64,000 nt of DNA from Ornithoclostridium sp949298505 (GTDB lineage Bacteria > Bacillota > Clostridia > Christensenellales > UBA3700). Shown in pieces: positions 19,401 through 27,139 of the stretch. The notes under the pieces were generated by a model. The model saw nothing but the letters and a program-made list of their open reading frames with translations, was not told the DNA's origin and did not search any database. The position numbers were made by a program, and so were the translations under genes. Position 1 is the first letter of the stretch; every line of letters begins with the position of its first letter. The stretch lies in the NCBI GenBank assembly GCA_949298505.1, contig CASFWW010000002.1, forward strand, positions 1-64,000. Reading direction: 5' to 3'.

Positions 19401-19714
19401 GCACGGGCGAAAAACCGCACGAGCACGCCGACGCTAACGGAGACGGAGTCTGCGACCTTTGCGGACAGCAGATGTCAGGAGGCAGCGAAGACTGCGATCA
19501 CATTGACTCAGACGGAGACGGCAAGTGCGACAATTGCGGAGCGTCAATGGGCGGAGGTTCGGTAACTCCTCCCAAGGAAAGCCCCAACATCGTGCTTTAC
19601 GTCGTACTCGGCGTATGCGGTCTGCTCATCGTGGCTTCTGTTGTAGGAGTAATAGTTGCGGCGGTCGTCAAGTCCAAAAAGAAAAAGAACAACAACCGCT
19701 ATAACATAATCTGA
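13454..19714 (+). CDS. Giant membrane-anchored surface protein with beta-helix and MBG-like domains (2086 aa)
   Basis: The protein begins with a signal anchor (about 10-31). Residues about 85-420 are Gly/Asn-rich, with FVGILDGNGYEL, GLVVGVNAGTIAN, GIVTGVNIGTIDN and VGGIAGANMG turns typical of GLUG or right-handed beta-helix adhesins. The middle is beta-rich Ig-like material. Residues about 1400-1970 include several MBG-like units (DYDGQPHMIKYTV, then AGVYVITLTV). Close to the C-terminus are two Cys-containing acidic repeats, NGDGVCDLCG and DGDGKCDNCG, preceded by His, that resemble Ca2+- or metal-binding loops. Then comes a membrane segment (about 2048-2073) and a basic tail, SKKKKNNNR. GGAGGG at 13439-13444 sets the start, and it is translationally close to the lipoprotein before it. 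Function unknown; a surface adhesin or scaffold is inferred. Confidence 0.85.
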   Translation: MERIKRNKFTVSVILLIIVALLATVLFTVFGNEKLTETKAAVNTDEMERATIENHGVGEAEHLAQSGGNNAVLERWGLLGSADYSVVWVSDSVSLRNALGTATAAGTSGANKIIVFTNDITWNQTSIADDVGTQKFVGILDGNGYELNINLTANTTGGNGKKQDNNNAYYMVTQNDLGSSTENFSGTDGNGMRGMGLVVGVNAGTIANMKINYTASGSAMTNVTRTPTTGNNKGDPVDGASLDSASNPDVPYGFGIVTGVNIGTIDNVYVNQKSIFTGNTKSHAGSTAYDNPANAFENCASVGGIAGANMGYGKINNCYMYIGSDIWAQADGHWGSGGSAAYSAAFAGGITGWIRGNNSQITYCYIDGSGNIKSWAMRGKDYPFVSTNYCISFAGGVTTGKFQLYIQSQSSYRYSYVTPQDMGANQVKGIISNWTGERRDSYASGHYMTNSSDYETEARHADGMPFDFLKSADQGNDKQDMIVFTYNYKHVTGNTALDMPHSNYNGSTNGSAVMTSNWIEIYSWTHSLSKEESSVSVAFENGYLRVQANADQYVNSTGVDLDSVTRSTNPSGYMPSYSDTYVGNMIWGMDIYTIGPDIEAESADNITSVVIEPTSKVGSFVRYFNATMTKGSYVVKFGSTYSYAVNDNTKTTRQYDGTDISDMMPSLSLTNSKGQTIDDPNTDYYNWSYITGGTQVALNQTIYPGTYTVQPQAIINGVENSGYVYYDASQRTLAVNKGIGATVIISRATLSLKYYETGWVNKANISVEFSSNGSTNWNTPIIDAYSYMGGTNNAITDLSLVGTNNFTITEDTTTPKNGRQIYNVTAYVKNANADYVAVADTTKAATDEKTVTIRIDNAAPVMQSETYYLASQFGEAGVEEIQQMIAADPGKYTAIDQNDIKAGKWFGEQIVAVVNLGDESRSGVNSSVGVQEASGSSNIFGNMLEENYCTVVGSDGNATVVMRITAEVRVQIFVSDIKGNNATILINEGNSVKIDTTEIALNGVGMSGSLLEVTYGYNTTAGKSFSRIKITFNATFGGSGLNVWYYVDNNTQLGDDVTEAPENATWTKYEFTTNVSSGQNVSIQVNEGMEKAAVFIMFKNSVEESEPIVMRVTTNSHKVFTVDLNGANIAFKAEYITVTKTTTDSEGGAVDTTYNLSQLVNGGYEGVTLMDFFSKTYDGTTALNSNVKFGFTVSEDVMLEYNKHYTGSFLALSEQGNFRTTWIQVVAEYADMNAGSTELRIYMTTTSASNIDMNIQIDYGGEMGTQQTLTVSTRIDRINMAFDISEIFLLGTGIEMSNGTYSVDGQNVRFNWTYGDVFDGLIVRIVNDEDGGSMYFRLNCQGKKNEKYMNVGGNYTAYVDAFMIAGDTYQSEDFSSLVYNSANQAYEGNAGLNYFVSITGSIPIDVAAKEVRLTFALDGSTRYSFSIPYDTKPHTVTAAYKDVDGNTQYAKITWKTTGGASLTVSDIEEIGSYTAVATLADSNYLIKGQSQQTISITATYLDVLVPDKTAQYNDGGAITYIPDLPEGSPAEGQDVVWTIIYYQKLGDSLKVMTDASGNYVTSVTDVGDYYVSVTFDPEKQPEGSKLRLYARKEYTKEGSTGASSTDNYILFSVTPADTVITGVEDQAVTYNKGLQIVNVSGAKVNSKGSGKELSGEKVVLQYWDEEQEAYVDFDATLNNGKYKDVGEYQYRLVYSGNDNYKSTTLDLRLTINAATISGVTFGNTIQGETVLGIKETYNDGKEVSLAADITGSNISKEDNVVIEYRKAVLALYDQTVPSFSTVGRYQVWLRITCPNYVTYETSAYIIIVAAPYPDDALTFDESNKGGILTVDYDGQPHMIKYTVNKEKYGTGISVTESMDPQTEAGVYVITLTVMMTNYEGFTYETMLTINPLQVTEIDDSSLAQVKEEHPTSDTDLSSISVTFKGVDGKDEEAELIFKDEDGNIVLLDAYGCLPAGTYTVTYSGGDNYNLSGISAETITIEQSTGEKPHEHADANGDGVCDLCGQQMSGGSEDCDHIDSDGDGKCDNCGASMGGGSVTPPKESPNIVLYVVLGVCGLLIVASVVGVIVAAVVKSKKKKNNNRYNII

Positions 19715-19721
19715 CACAATT

Positions 19722-19753
19722 TTTCTCCGCGGCGACGTTAAGCCGCGGGGAGA
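19722..19753 (+). other. Intercistronic hairpin between the two giant beta-helix genes
   Basis: A 12-bp stem (two G-T pairs) with the core CCGCGGC/GCCGCGG encloses an eight-base loop. No T-tract follows, and the ribosome site of the next gene begins 20 bases later. It could protect or separate parts of a very long transcript; it does not look like a terminator. Confidence 0.55.
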
Positions 19754-19788
19754 GAAACCTTGTAGGCAATTTTGGAGGGAAATTTTAT

Positions 19789-22700
19789 ATGGAAAAGACA
19801 AAGAAGAGACTGATTTCTTCCGCATTGGTCACGGCGATAATTCTCGTCGTCGTGATATGCGGGCTGGTTTTCGGTCAAAGCGTCAACGTCGTTGAAGACG
19901 CCGCATTTTCGGACGTTCAGTCTGACGGCGTGATCACGGGCGTTTACAGCGAAATTGAGGACGCACAGGCGTATTACCAGGATCTTATCACAAATCAGGA
20001 CTATACATCTGTCGACAGCCAGGATGAATTCAACAAATATTTCGCGTCCGGCGAAACGCAGGACAGCGGAAAATATGCGCTCAATCCTTCTGTCGAATTC
20101 ACGGCTCAGAGCGCGAAATACCTGAAAAACGTGATCATCGACGGTTGCGGAGCAAAAGTGAATCTGAGCATCAACGCCGCAGAGGCTTTCAGCGATACAA
20201 GCACGATCGGTTCCAACAGCCAAACGGGTATTGCGGAACTCGGTCTCAGCGCAAATACGATGTTCTATTGGAATCCGATCAGCAAAAGCGAGCTTGTCTA
20301 TATAAAGCCGTACGGCGGACTTGCGGATTATGCTGTGAACACGACGATCAGAAACGTTGATTTCAATCTCAATTCCGCAACCGCTTCGCACAGTTATGAG
20401 AGTTTCGGCTCTGTTCTGATCGGCGGCGTTTTCGGCATCATGAGCAATTCGTCGGTCTCCAACTGCAATTTCACGACGGCGATCAAGATCGACAAATATA
20501 CTTTCAAGCTTAATCCTCACGGCGGCGGCGCTTTTGACGGTGATACCGGCATGAGAAGCCGTCCGTACGACCTTGCGCTTTCTTTCGGTTCACTGGCAGG
20601 TTATATGTGTGAATGTACCGTCAGCGATGTCAGCCTGTATATCGATCCGGACACTATTATTTATTTAAGAGCTGAAGGTAAAACCGGCGGCTGGTATTCG
20701 GGTGATCAGGGCAATCCGAGGGTCGCAGTCGGCGGTCTTATAGGTATTGCGCAGAATAACAATACGATAAGGGATATCGCAATTTCCGGTGCGGGAACTC
20801 TAATCGCGGATCCGAGCGATCAACCTTATTACGAGGTGACTGGTTCCGCAAAACTGGGCATTGCCGGCGGACTTGTCGGTATAGTTTCCGATTCTGAGAA
20901 CCAGAATGAATACTTCATGCTCAAATCGGAAGGGCATACTCATATATACAATATCGTCAGCACATGGTCCGGCTCAATAAGCATGTGGGGTATAGTTTAT
21001 GGAACCATTAATTATACCGTCACCGGCATTACAGGTTCGCTTGTCGGCATAAAGGGTAAGTACGCATACGGAGAAAATACCGCGGCGTCGCCGATCGACA
21101 CGACTTATCTGCACGGAGTTTACAAGCTTTACAGCGGAGATGCTCTGCCCACCGGCAACGTTGTTTCGTATTCTTACGCTAAAGACGCAACCGCAGCCGT
21201 TACCGAATATTCGGCGGCAGGCTTAGAATTTTCCAATATCAGAATTCGCGAAGACGGACAGGAATGGCTGAATATCACCGGAGACAAGAAAGTCGACATC
21301 GGCTTCAGCGACACCGCATTCACATTGACTTACGACGTCACAGACAGCGTGAATACTGCGGCAAACGCGCTTTTGTGGAGTTATTCTCAAACAGTCATTT
21401 CCGGAGGAATTTCAACGACTCAGACAATTGAAACCTGGAAAGAAATAACCGTTGACGGAAACAAAAAGGTTATCGGTTCTTTTGAGGACTCCGCCAGAAA
21501 TTATACCGTTTCTATCGGTAACACGACTGTGACCAACACAACGTATGACTTCACCACGGGTTATTCCGCTTATTACAGAGTACAGGGCGAAGGCGAGTTC
21601 TCCTCTCAAGACAAGCTTCAGGGTACCGTCGGCACGAGAGTATACAACGTGAAAGAAAGAGAGTATAACGGAAACGCTCCCGAGGTACCCGTTGTCGAAC
21701 TTTATAAAGACAGCTCTTATCAGACGCTGGTCGCTTCTTCCACAAATGCGGATATGTGGACTGCGCAGAAGAACGGCAGCGGTTCGTTCAATCAGCTCAG
21801 CGCCGCGAAAGACGTAAACGACTGGTATCTGAGCCTTGTCAATACAGAAAGTACAACCGCAGGGTATTTGTATAACGCAACCGCTTCAGACGGCAAAAAT
21901 TACGTTGCTTATAAGGCGGACAACGCGATTGAGTCTCAGGATCCTTCGCTCAACGGCACACCGATCACGACAAGGTATTACGTATACAAGATCACGCAGA
22001 AAGTCATCACCCCCTCCATTGTTGACAAAACTGCGGACGAACTGATATACGACAATGCCGCAAAGGTGTTCACCGTGAATTTCGGCGATCAGATCTACGC
22101 GGGAGATACCGTTACCCCCACTCTCGTATATTATTCAGTGAACGGTGACGAGATTTCTTCTGCCGAGAACGCGACCGACGTCGGCTCATACAAAGTAGTG
22201 CTGACCAAAGTCTCCAACGGCAACTATACGCTTCCCGCCGAGGAGATCTCCAAAAACTTCGCGATCACCAAGAGGGTGCTCACTTCGACTATAGGAACGA
22301 CCACCGAGTTTACCTACAACGGTCATTTCCAGACCCCCGGTGTGACCATCGGCAATCAGATAGCCGGAGTTGAACAGAGCGCCGTCGTTTCAGTTACGTA
22401 CAGAAGGAACGGAGCCGCCGATTCCAGCGGCAACGTGGGCGAATATACGATGACGGTGGACCTCACCACTATCGGAAAGAAGAATTACGAACTGACCGGC
22501 GAGCTTGAGAAAACCTACAACATAAACAAGGCGCTCCTTGAATATACCGGTCTTGACGTATATACGTTCTCGTACGACAGCATCGGTGTGGACTACGACA
22601 AGATGACCTCTATAACAGAGAACCCGATTGCAGTCGGCAATGCCGCGATCGGAGAGACGTTCGATTACACCGTCTATTTCAGACCTTATGTTGAAGGCGA

Positions 22701-25700
22701 CGACTCTTTTAACAATTATGAAACCGGAACCATTACCGACGCCGGCGAATACGATTGCATAATCTATGTGCAAGAAAGCAACTATGAAGAATTCAGGCAC
22801 AAGATCAAGATAGTGATCGAAAAATCCGTGGCAACCATAAACGTGCTCGCTGACAGCGGAACGCCCGATGAAAACGGATCTTACGATTACAACGGCAAGG
22901 AAGTCAGCTTCAAAGTCTCTTATTCCGGCATAGGCTACGTGGATGAGATGTTCCTCTCGTTCGAGACCAAGATCTATCCCGCGGTTTACGAATCCGGAGC
23001 GTGGAAGAAAGTCGAAGGTTCAGAAGGCGTATCTTCCGTCGTCAACGCAGGCGATTACATTGTTGTCGTCGAGCAAACCAGCGGCTTGCCGATCGACGAG
23101 AATCCCAACTACGATACTATCACCAATCCCGGCACCAGAGAAATGGCTTTCACAATCAGAAAGGCGACTCTTACCTGGATATTCTCCGGAGAAGGTCTTG
23201 ACTATCACGAAGACAGCGGAGAATATTATGCCGAGTACAACGGACAGACCTTTACTCTTTCGCTCGAAAGCGGCGATCTCGAAAGCCAGCTCGTCGAAGG
23301 CGACAAGGGCAAATATTCTCTTACCGGAAAATTAGAGTATATCTGCGAGACTCAGCAAGGCGATTATTCTGTGGGCACGAAAGGCGTAAGAGACGCAGGT
23401 TATTACAGGGTGGAACCCGAGGTCAACTGCGGCGAAAATCCCGCCCTCTCGGTTAACTACGAAATAAAGGGCGGCAAGCTTGCGATCACTCAGAGACCCG
23501 TTACGATCGTCATAAAAGACATCAGCGTTCCTTACGGCACCAACTTTGACGAGATCACGGGCGAAAGTTTCTCCAATATGTGGTCTTACGCTCCGGACAG
23601 CAAAAAATTCCTGCCCGAGGACGGAAATCTGCTCACTTTCTACCTGAGAGACGTCTCGATGGAAGAAACTCTCGTAAGAGGAAGCTATCCTTATACGTTC
23701 TTGCCCAGCCTTATCAATCCGAACGCTAACAACTATCAGATTTTCAAGGAAAACGAGGGCGGAGACAATTCTTACTGCACGGTTACCGGTCTCGAACTCA
23801 AAGTTGAAGTGGTCGTAACCGACAAGGACGGCAACGAGGTCGAAGTAAAGCAGATCGAGAGCGGAAAGTCTTATGAAACGAGCGCGATCTACTACGGCGG
23901 CGACTACACCGTGACCCTCAGGGCGACCAACGCGAATCCGGATGTGGCAGTCAGCTGGGCAACAGGTTATGACAGCTACGCGTTCAGGAACGTTGCCGAC
24001 GGCAAGAAAGTCACGTTTATGCTTTCCGACGAGGCAAATCAGGTCTACTACATCGGGGAGGATTTGTCCGTGACGGATCAGCCCGACGGCGTATTCGACG
24101 TTACCTTCTCAGTAAACGCGAGAACGGTTGAAATCACTCCGAGCGACGTTGAAGTTGCTTACGGCAACGAATTTACCGCTGCGGGCAGTACGCTTGCAGG
24201 CGACGGCTTTGTAGACGGCGAACAGGATTGGTTCACTTATGCTTACACTTCCGAGCTGGGCGCGACCGTGGGAAGTACGGCTGACATCAACGTCGTCGCT
24301 TCTGTCATCGGCGATCATTCCGGCGCGGAAAACAACTACAACTTCGTTTATAAAACAGGTACCGCAACGCGTATTGCGAGAGTGCTCCACGTTACTTTGA
24401 CCGACAGAGAAAAAGTCTACGGAAGCGAAGTTCTCCTGATCGGCGAAGAATTCTATTCGTTCGCTCAGGGAGAAAGCGTAGTCGGCGACGACGTTCTCGG
24501 TCTCGCTTACGTGCTGACCAAGGACGGAGAGATTTTTGCCGACGCGGTAAACCTCGGCGTCGGAGAATACGCTCTCAGCGCTACGGCAAGCAACAGCAAT
24601 TACAGCATCGAAATTGCAAACGAGGCGAAATTCACCGTCAATCCCAAGAAAGCGGACGTCGAACTGGCTCAGGTCAGTGTTCCCTACGATATGTCTGAAC
24701 ATCCGATAACCGTTGTTTCCATAACCGGACTCATCGAGGGCGACGAAGAAGTGACGGTAAATGTCCAGTACCTGCATGAAGGTCAGACGATCGAAGGAGC
24801 GCCCGTAAACAAAGGCGTTTATACTGCGAACGTCATCGGATTCTCCTCGCCCAACTACTCCGTGGGAGAGGTAACCGGCACCAAGACGGTTGAGATCACC
24901 AACATCGTGGTCAACGTAACCGTGCTCGACGCTGTGATGGCTTACGGCACCGGCAATATCGTGCCTGCAGGCGAAGCGTTCTTTACGTCAGACAGCCCTC
25001 TGTTCGACGCTGACGACCTCGATCCTTATTACATCTACAACAACGGCGAAGGCGACACGACCGGGCTTTCTATGGGCAGCTATGCAAATTCGCTGACGCT
25101 CGGCTTCAACGGCGCCGCCGCAGAGAACTACGATATCACGATCACCAACACGGCGAACCTTACCGTTGAAAAGGCAAACCTCGCCGAAGTCGCTAATCTT
25201 GAGAACGATAGCGACGTTTACGACGGCAACGGCAAGACCGTTACAGTGCTCGGCGTGCAGACCGATCAGGTCAACATCAGCATCACAAAGGACGGCGCGG
25301 CTGTCGAAAGTGTGGTTGACGCAGGCGAATACACCGTCACCGTGACCGCAAACAGCGAAAATTACGAAGGCACCGCGACGTTGACTTACACCGTCGCCAA
25401 GGCGGCATTCGACGGAACGCTCAGTAAAGTCACTTCCGTTTATGACGGCAAGGCGGTCGACCTTGCGAGCCTCGTAGACTCCAAGTACGGAGAAGTCGTC
25501 TTCACGATCACGCTGAACGGAGAAATTGTCGCTTCCGTCCTCGGCGCAGGTGAGTATATCGTCACCCTTGCCGCGGGAGAGAATTCCAACTATACCGGCT
25601 CTGTGGAAGGTCTGACCTATACGGTCACCAAGGCGGTAATCGCTACGCCGACAACGCGTAACGACTTCAACATCGTCGCTACCTCCGACAGCATCACGTT

Positions 25701-26436
25701 TGCCGACAAGAACGGCAAGCATGCGGTGCTCGTCACGATGACGGACGGCGACTGGGACGGCGCGACCAACGCGATCTCAGGACTTAAGCCCGAAACCGAA
25801 TATACCGTCTACGTCAAGTTCGCAGGCGATGACAACTATATCGAATCCGGCGTGTTCAAGATGACGGTGGAGACGGGCGCTAAAGTCGCTTCCGTCCTCG
25901 ATCCCGACGACGTGACCTATACGGTTTACTACAACAAGATCGTCGTGACGGTGAAAGGAAACGGAAGTTACGCTTACAGCTCGGACGGCGGCAAGACCTG
26001 GAAGGACAGCAATACGCTGACCGGACTCAAGGCGGGCACCGAGTATACCGTTGCGGTCAAGATCAAGGAAAGCGAAATGCAGGGCGAATCCAACGTCGTG
26101 ACCAGGAAGCTCACGACCGGAACGGATCCTGCTTCCTTCAACAAGCTCTTCGACGCTATGGGAGAGACACTTACCGCGGCTGATCTTGACAGCTACGACG
26201 CTATGATCGAGGCTTACGAAGCGCTTGCCGACGGCGACAAGGCGAACGTCGACAAGACCAAGCTCGACAAATTGCAGACCGCATACAACGCCCTGATCGC
26301 TGAGGTCAACGGCGACGTCATCGCGGCTCAGAACGTCGCGAGAAAGGCGGCAGGCAAGGGCGTTGCGGCAGCGGCGGCAGGCGTGCTTGCGGCTGTGATC
26401 GCGGCTATCGTTGCAAAGAAAAAGTTTGTATTCTGA
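19789..26436 (+). CDS. Giant membrane-anchored surface protein with beta-helix and MBG domains (2215 aa)
   Basis: The architecture matches the preceding gene: a signal anchor (about 8-30), then a beta-helix-like region to about residue 440 with LIGGVFGIMSNSSVSN, VGGLIGIAQNNNTIRD and GIAGGLVGIVSD turns, followed by a long array of MBG/YDG-like units (YNGKEVSFKVSYSG, VYDGNGKTVTVLG, DAGEYTVTV). Residues about 1960-2110 look like two fibronectin-type III-like modules (GLKPETEYTVYVKF and GLKAGTEYTVAVKI). A short helical region and an Ala-rich membrane helix with KKKFVF at the end form a C-terminal anchor. GGAGGG at 19774-19779 sets the start. The gene continues the same transcription unit. It probably forms a long rod on the surface; ligand unknown. 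Confidence 0.85.
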   Translation: MEKTKKRLISSALVTAIILVVVICGLVFGQSVNVVEDAAFSDVQSDGVITGVYSEIEDAQAYYQDLITNQDYTSVDSQDEFNKYFASGETQDSGKYALNPSVEFTAQSAKYLKNVIIDGCGAKVNLSINAAEAFSDTSTIGSNSQTGIAELGLSANTMFYWNPISKSELVYIKPYGGLADYAVNTTIRNVDFNLNSATASHSYESFGSVLIGGVFGIMSNSSVSNCNFTTAIKIDKYTFKLNPHGGGAFDGDTGMRSRPYDLALSFGSLAGYMCECTVSDVSLYIDPDTIIYLRAEGKTGGWYSGDQGNPRVAVGGLIGIAQNNNTIRDIAISGAGTLIADPSDQPYYEVTGSAKLGIAGGLVGIVSDSENQNEYFMLKSEGHTHIYNIVSTWSGSISMWGIVYGTINYTVTGITGSLVGIKGKYAYGENTAASPIDTTYLHGVYKLYSGDALPTGNVVSYSYAKDATAAVTEYSAAGLEFSNIRIREDGQEWLNITGDKKVDIGFSDTAFTLTYDVTDSVNTAANALLWSYSQTVISGGISTTQTIETWKEITVDGNKKVIGSFEDSARNYTVSIGNTTVTNTTYDFTTGYSAYYRVQGEGEFSSQDKLQGTVGTRVYNVKEREYNGNAPEVPVVELYKDSSYQTLVASSTNADMWTAQKNGSGSFNQLSAAKDVNDWYLSLVNTESTTAGYLYNATASDGKNYVAYKADNAIESQDPSLNGTPITTRYYVYKITQKVITPSIVDKTADELIYDNAAKVFTVNFGDQIYAGDTVTPTLVYYSVNGDEISSAENATDVGSYKVVLTKVSNGNYTLPAEEISKNFAITKRVLTSTIGTTTEFTYNGHFQTPGVTIGNQIAGVEQSAVVSVTYRRNGAADSSGNVGEYTMTVDLTTIGKKNYELTGELEKTYNINKALLEYTGLDVYTFSYDSIGVDYDKMTSITENPIAVGNAAIGETFDYTVYFRPYVEGDDSFNNYETGTITDAGEYDCIIYVQESNYEEFRHKIKIVIEKSVATINVLADSGTPDENGSYDYNGKEVSFKVSYSGIGYVDEMFLSFETKIYPAVYESGAWKKVEGSEGVSSVVNAGDYIVVVEQTSGLPIDENPNYDTITNPGTREMAFTIRKATLTWIFSGEGLDYHEDSGEYYAEYNGQTFTLSLESGDLESQLVEGDKGKYSLTGKLEYICETQQGDYSVGTKGVRDAGYYRVEPEVNCGENPALSVNYEIKGGKLAITQRPVTIVIKDISVPYGTNFDEITGESFSNMWSYAPDSKKFLPEDGNLLTFYLRDVSMEETLVRGSYPYTFLPSLINPNANNYQIFKENEGGDNSYCTVTGLELKVEVVVTDKDGNEVEVKQIESGKSYETSAIYYGGDYTVTLRATNANPDVAVSWATGYDSYAFRNVADGKKVTFMLSDEANQVYYIGEDLSVTDQPDGVFDVTFSVNARTVEITPSDVEVAYGNEFTAAGSTLAGDGFVDGEQDWFTYAYTSELGATVGSTADINVVASVIGDHSGAENNYNFVYKTGTATRIARVLHVTLTDREKVYGSEVLLIGEEFYSFAQGESVVGDDVLGLAYVLTKDGEIFADAVNLGVGEYALSATASNSNYSIEIANEAKFTVNPKKADVELAQVSVPYDMSEHPITVVSITGLIEGDEEVTVNVQYLHEGQTIEGAPVNKGVYTANVIGFSSPNYSVGEVTGTKTVEITNIVVNVTVLDAVMAYGTGNIVPAGEAFFTSDSPLFDADDLDPYYIYNNGEGDTTGLSMGSYANSLTLGFNGAAAENYDITITNTANLTVEKANLAEVANLENDSDVYDGNGKTVTVLGVQTDQVNISITKDGAAVESVVDAGEYTVTVTANSENYEGTATLTYTVAKAAFDGTLSKVTSVYDGKAVDLASLVDSKYGEVVFTITLNGEIVASVLGAGEYIVTLAAGENSNYTGSVEGLTYTVTKAVIATPTTRNDFNIVATSDSITFADKNGKHAVLVTMTDGDWDGATNAISGLKPETEYTVYVKFAGDDNYIESGVFKMTVETGAKVASVLDPDDVTYTVYYNKIVVTVKGNGSYAYSSDGGKTWKDSNTLTGLKAGTEYTVAVKIKESEMQGESNVVTRKLTTGTDPASFNKLFDAMGETLTAADLDSYDAMIEAYEALADGDKANVDKTKLDKLQTAYNALIAEVNGDVIAAQNVARKAAGKGVAAAAAGVLAAVIAAIVAKKKFVF

Positions 26437-26450
26437 GAGGTAAATAAATT

Positions 26451-26966
26451 ATGAAAAAGACATTTACTGCATTTTTAATAATAGTCACTGCGCTCGTGCT
26501 TGTGCTTTCCTTCGTCGGTTGCAGCGTCAAGATAACCACCGACGAGATCTGGAACCTCGCTACGTTCAAAACGTCCAGCGGGGAATCGGGCAGAGACGTA
26601 TACGTGAAAGTCAGCAAAGACGGCGTTACCTTCTACGAGTACAAGACCGAAAACGGCACCGTTACGATAGACTTCGCGAGAGAAGGCATAGAGGCTCCCG
26701 AACTCGATCTGTCAAAAGACGGAACTTCGCTCAACCTGTCTTCGGATTATCTTGCCAACGAACAGACGAGTTTCGAGGACAATATCACGACTTACAAGGC
26801 GGATATTCAGAATACGGCGGCAGTTCTCGACATAGAGAATGCCAAGGAAGCTAAACTTGTCATAAAAGTGGACAGCGAAGCAAAGAAGCTGGTCTCCACT
26901 CAGATCGACTACGTTGGCACCAACGGCAGCACGGTTACGATCACCGTCACGCCATACTATGGCTGA
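26451..26966 (+). CDS. Small hypothetical lipoprotein at the end of the surface operon (171 aa)
   Basis: The signal peptide ends in the lipobox FVGC (Cys24). The mature part is about 148 residues, mostly predicted strands with regular Asp/Glu/Lys (VYVKVSKDGVTFYEYKTENG, KLVIKVDSEAKK), with no family I recognise. It begins 14 bases after the third giant gene, with GAGAGG as ribosome site, and is followed by a terminator, so it is the last gene of the surface operon. A small exported partner or assembly factor of the giant proteins is possible; that is inference from position only. Confidence 0.75.
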   Translation: MKKTFTAFLIIVTALVLVLSFVGCSVKITTDEIWNLATFKTSSGESGRDVYVKVSKDGVTFYEYKTENGTVTIDFAREGIEAPELDLSKDGTSLNLSSDYLANEQTSFEDNITTYKADIQNTAAVLDIENAKEAKLVIKVDSEAKKLVSTQIDYVGTNGSTVTITVTPYYG

Positions 26967-27010
26967 GAGAACGGTCAAAAAGGTCTGATCACAGTCTGAC
27001 CTGAAATGAA

Positions 27011-27062
27011 AAAAACAAGGCTTCGCGCTCCGTTTTGCGGAACGCGGAGCTTGTTTTGTTTC
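27011..27062 (+). terminator. Terminator of the surface operon
   Basis: The outer arms beginning ACAAG and ending CTTGT pair with one bulge and one G-T pair; an inner GCTCCG/CGGAGC stem is an alternative. A T-rich tail follows (TTGTTTTGTTT). Confidence 0.75.
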
Positions 27063-27104
27063 GGACGCAATTTGCCAAAAAGCCTCGGTGGGGACGTTCA
27101 ACGC

Positions 27105-27133
27105 TTGAAAAAAGAAAGACATTACGATATAAT
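27105..27133 (+). promoter_or_regulatory. Promoter giving a leaderless flavoprotein mRNA
   Basis: TTGAAA at 27105-27110, a 17-base spacer and TATAAT at 27128-27133. The expected first transcribed base, seven after the -10, is 27140, the A of the start codon. There is no ribosome-binding sequence. Confidence 0.8.
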
Positions 27134-27139
27134 TTAGAT

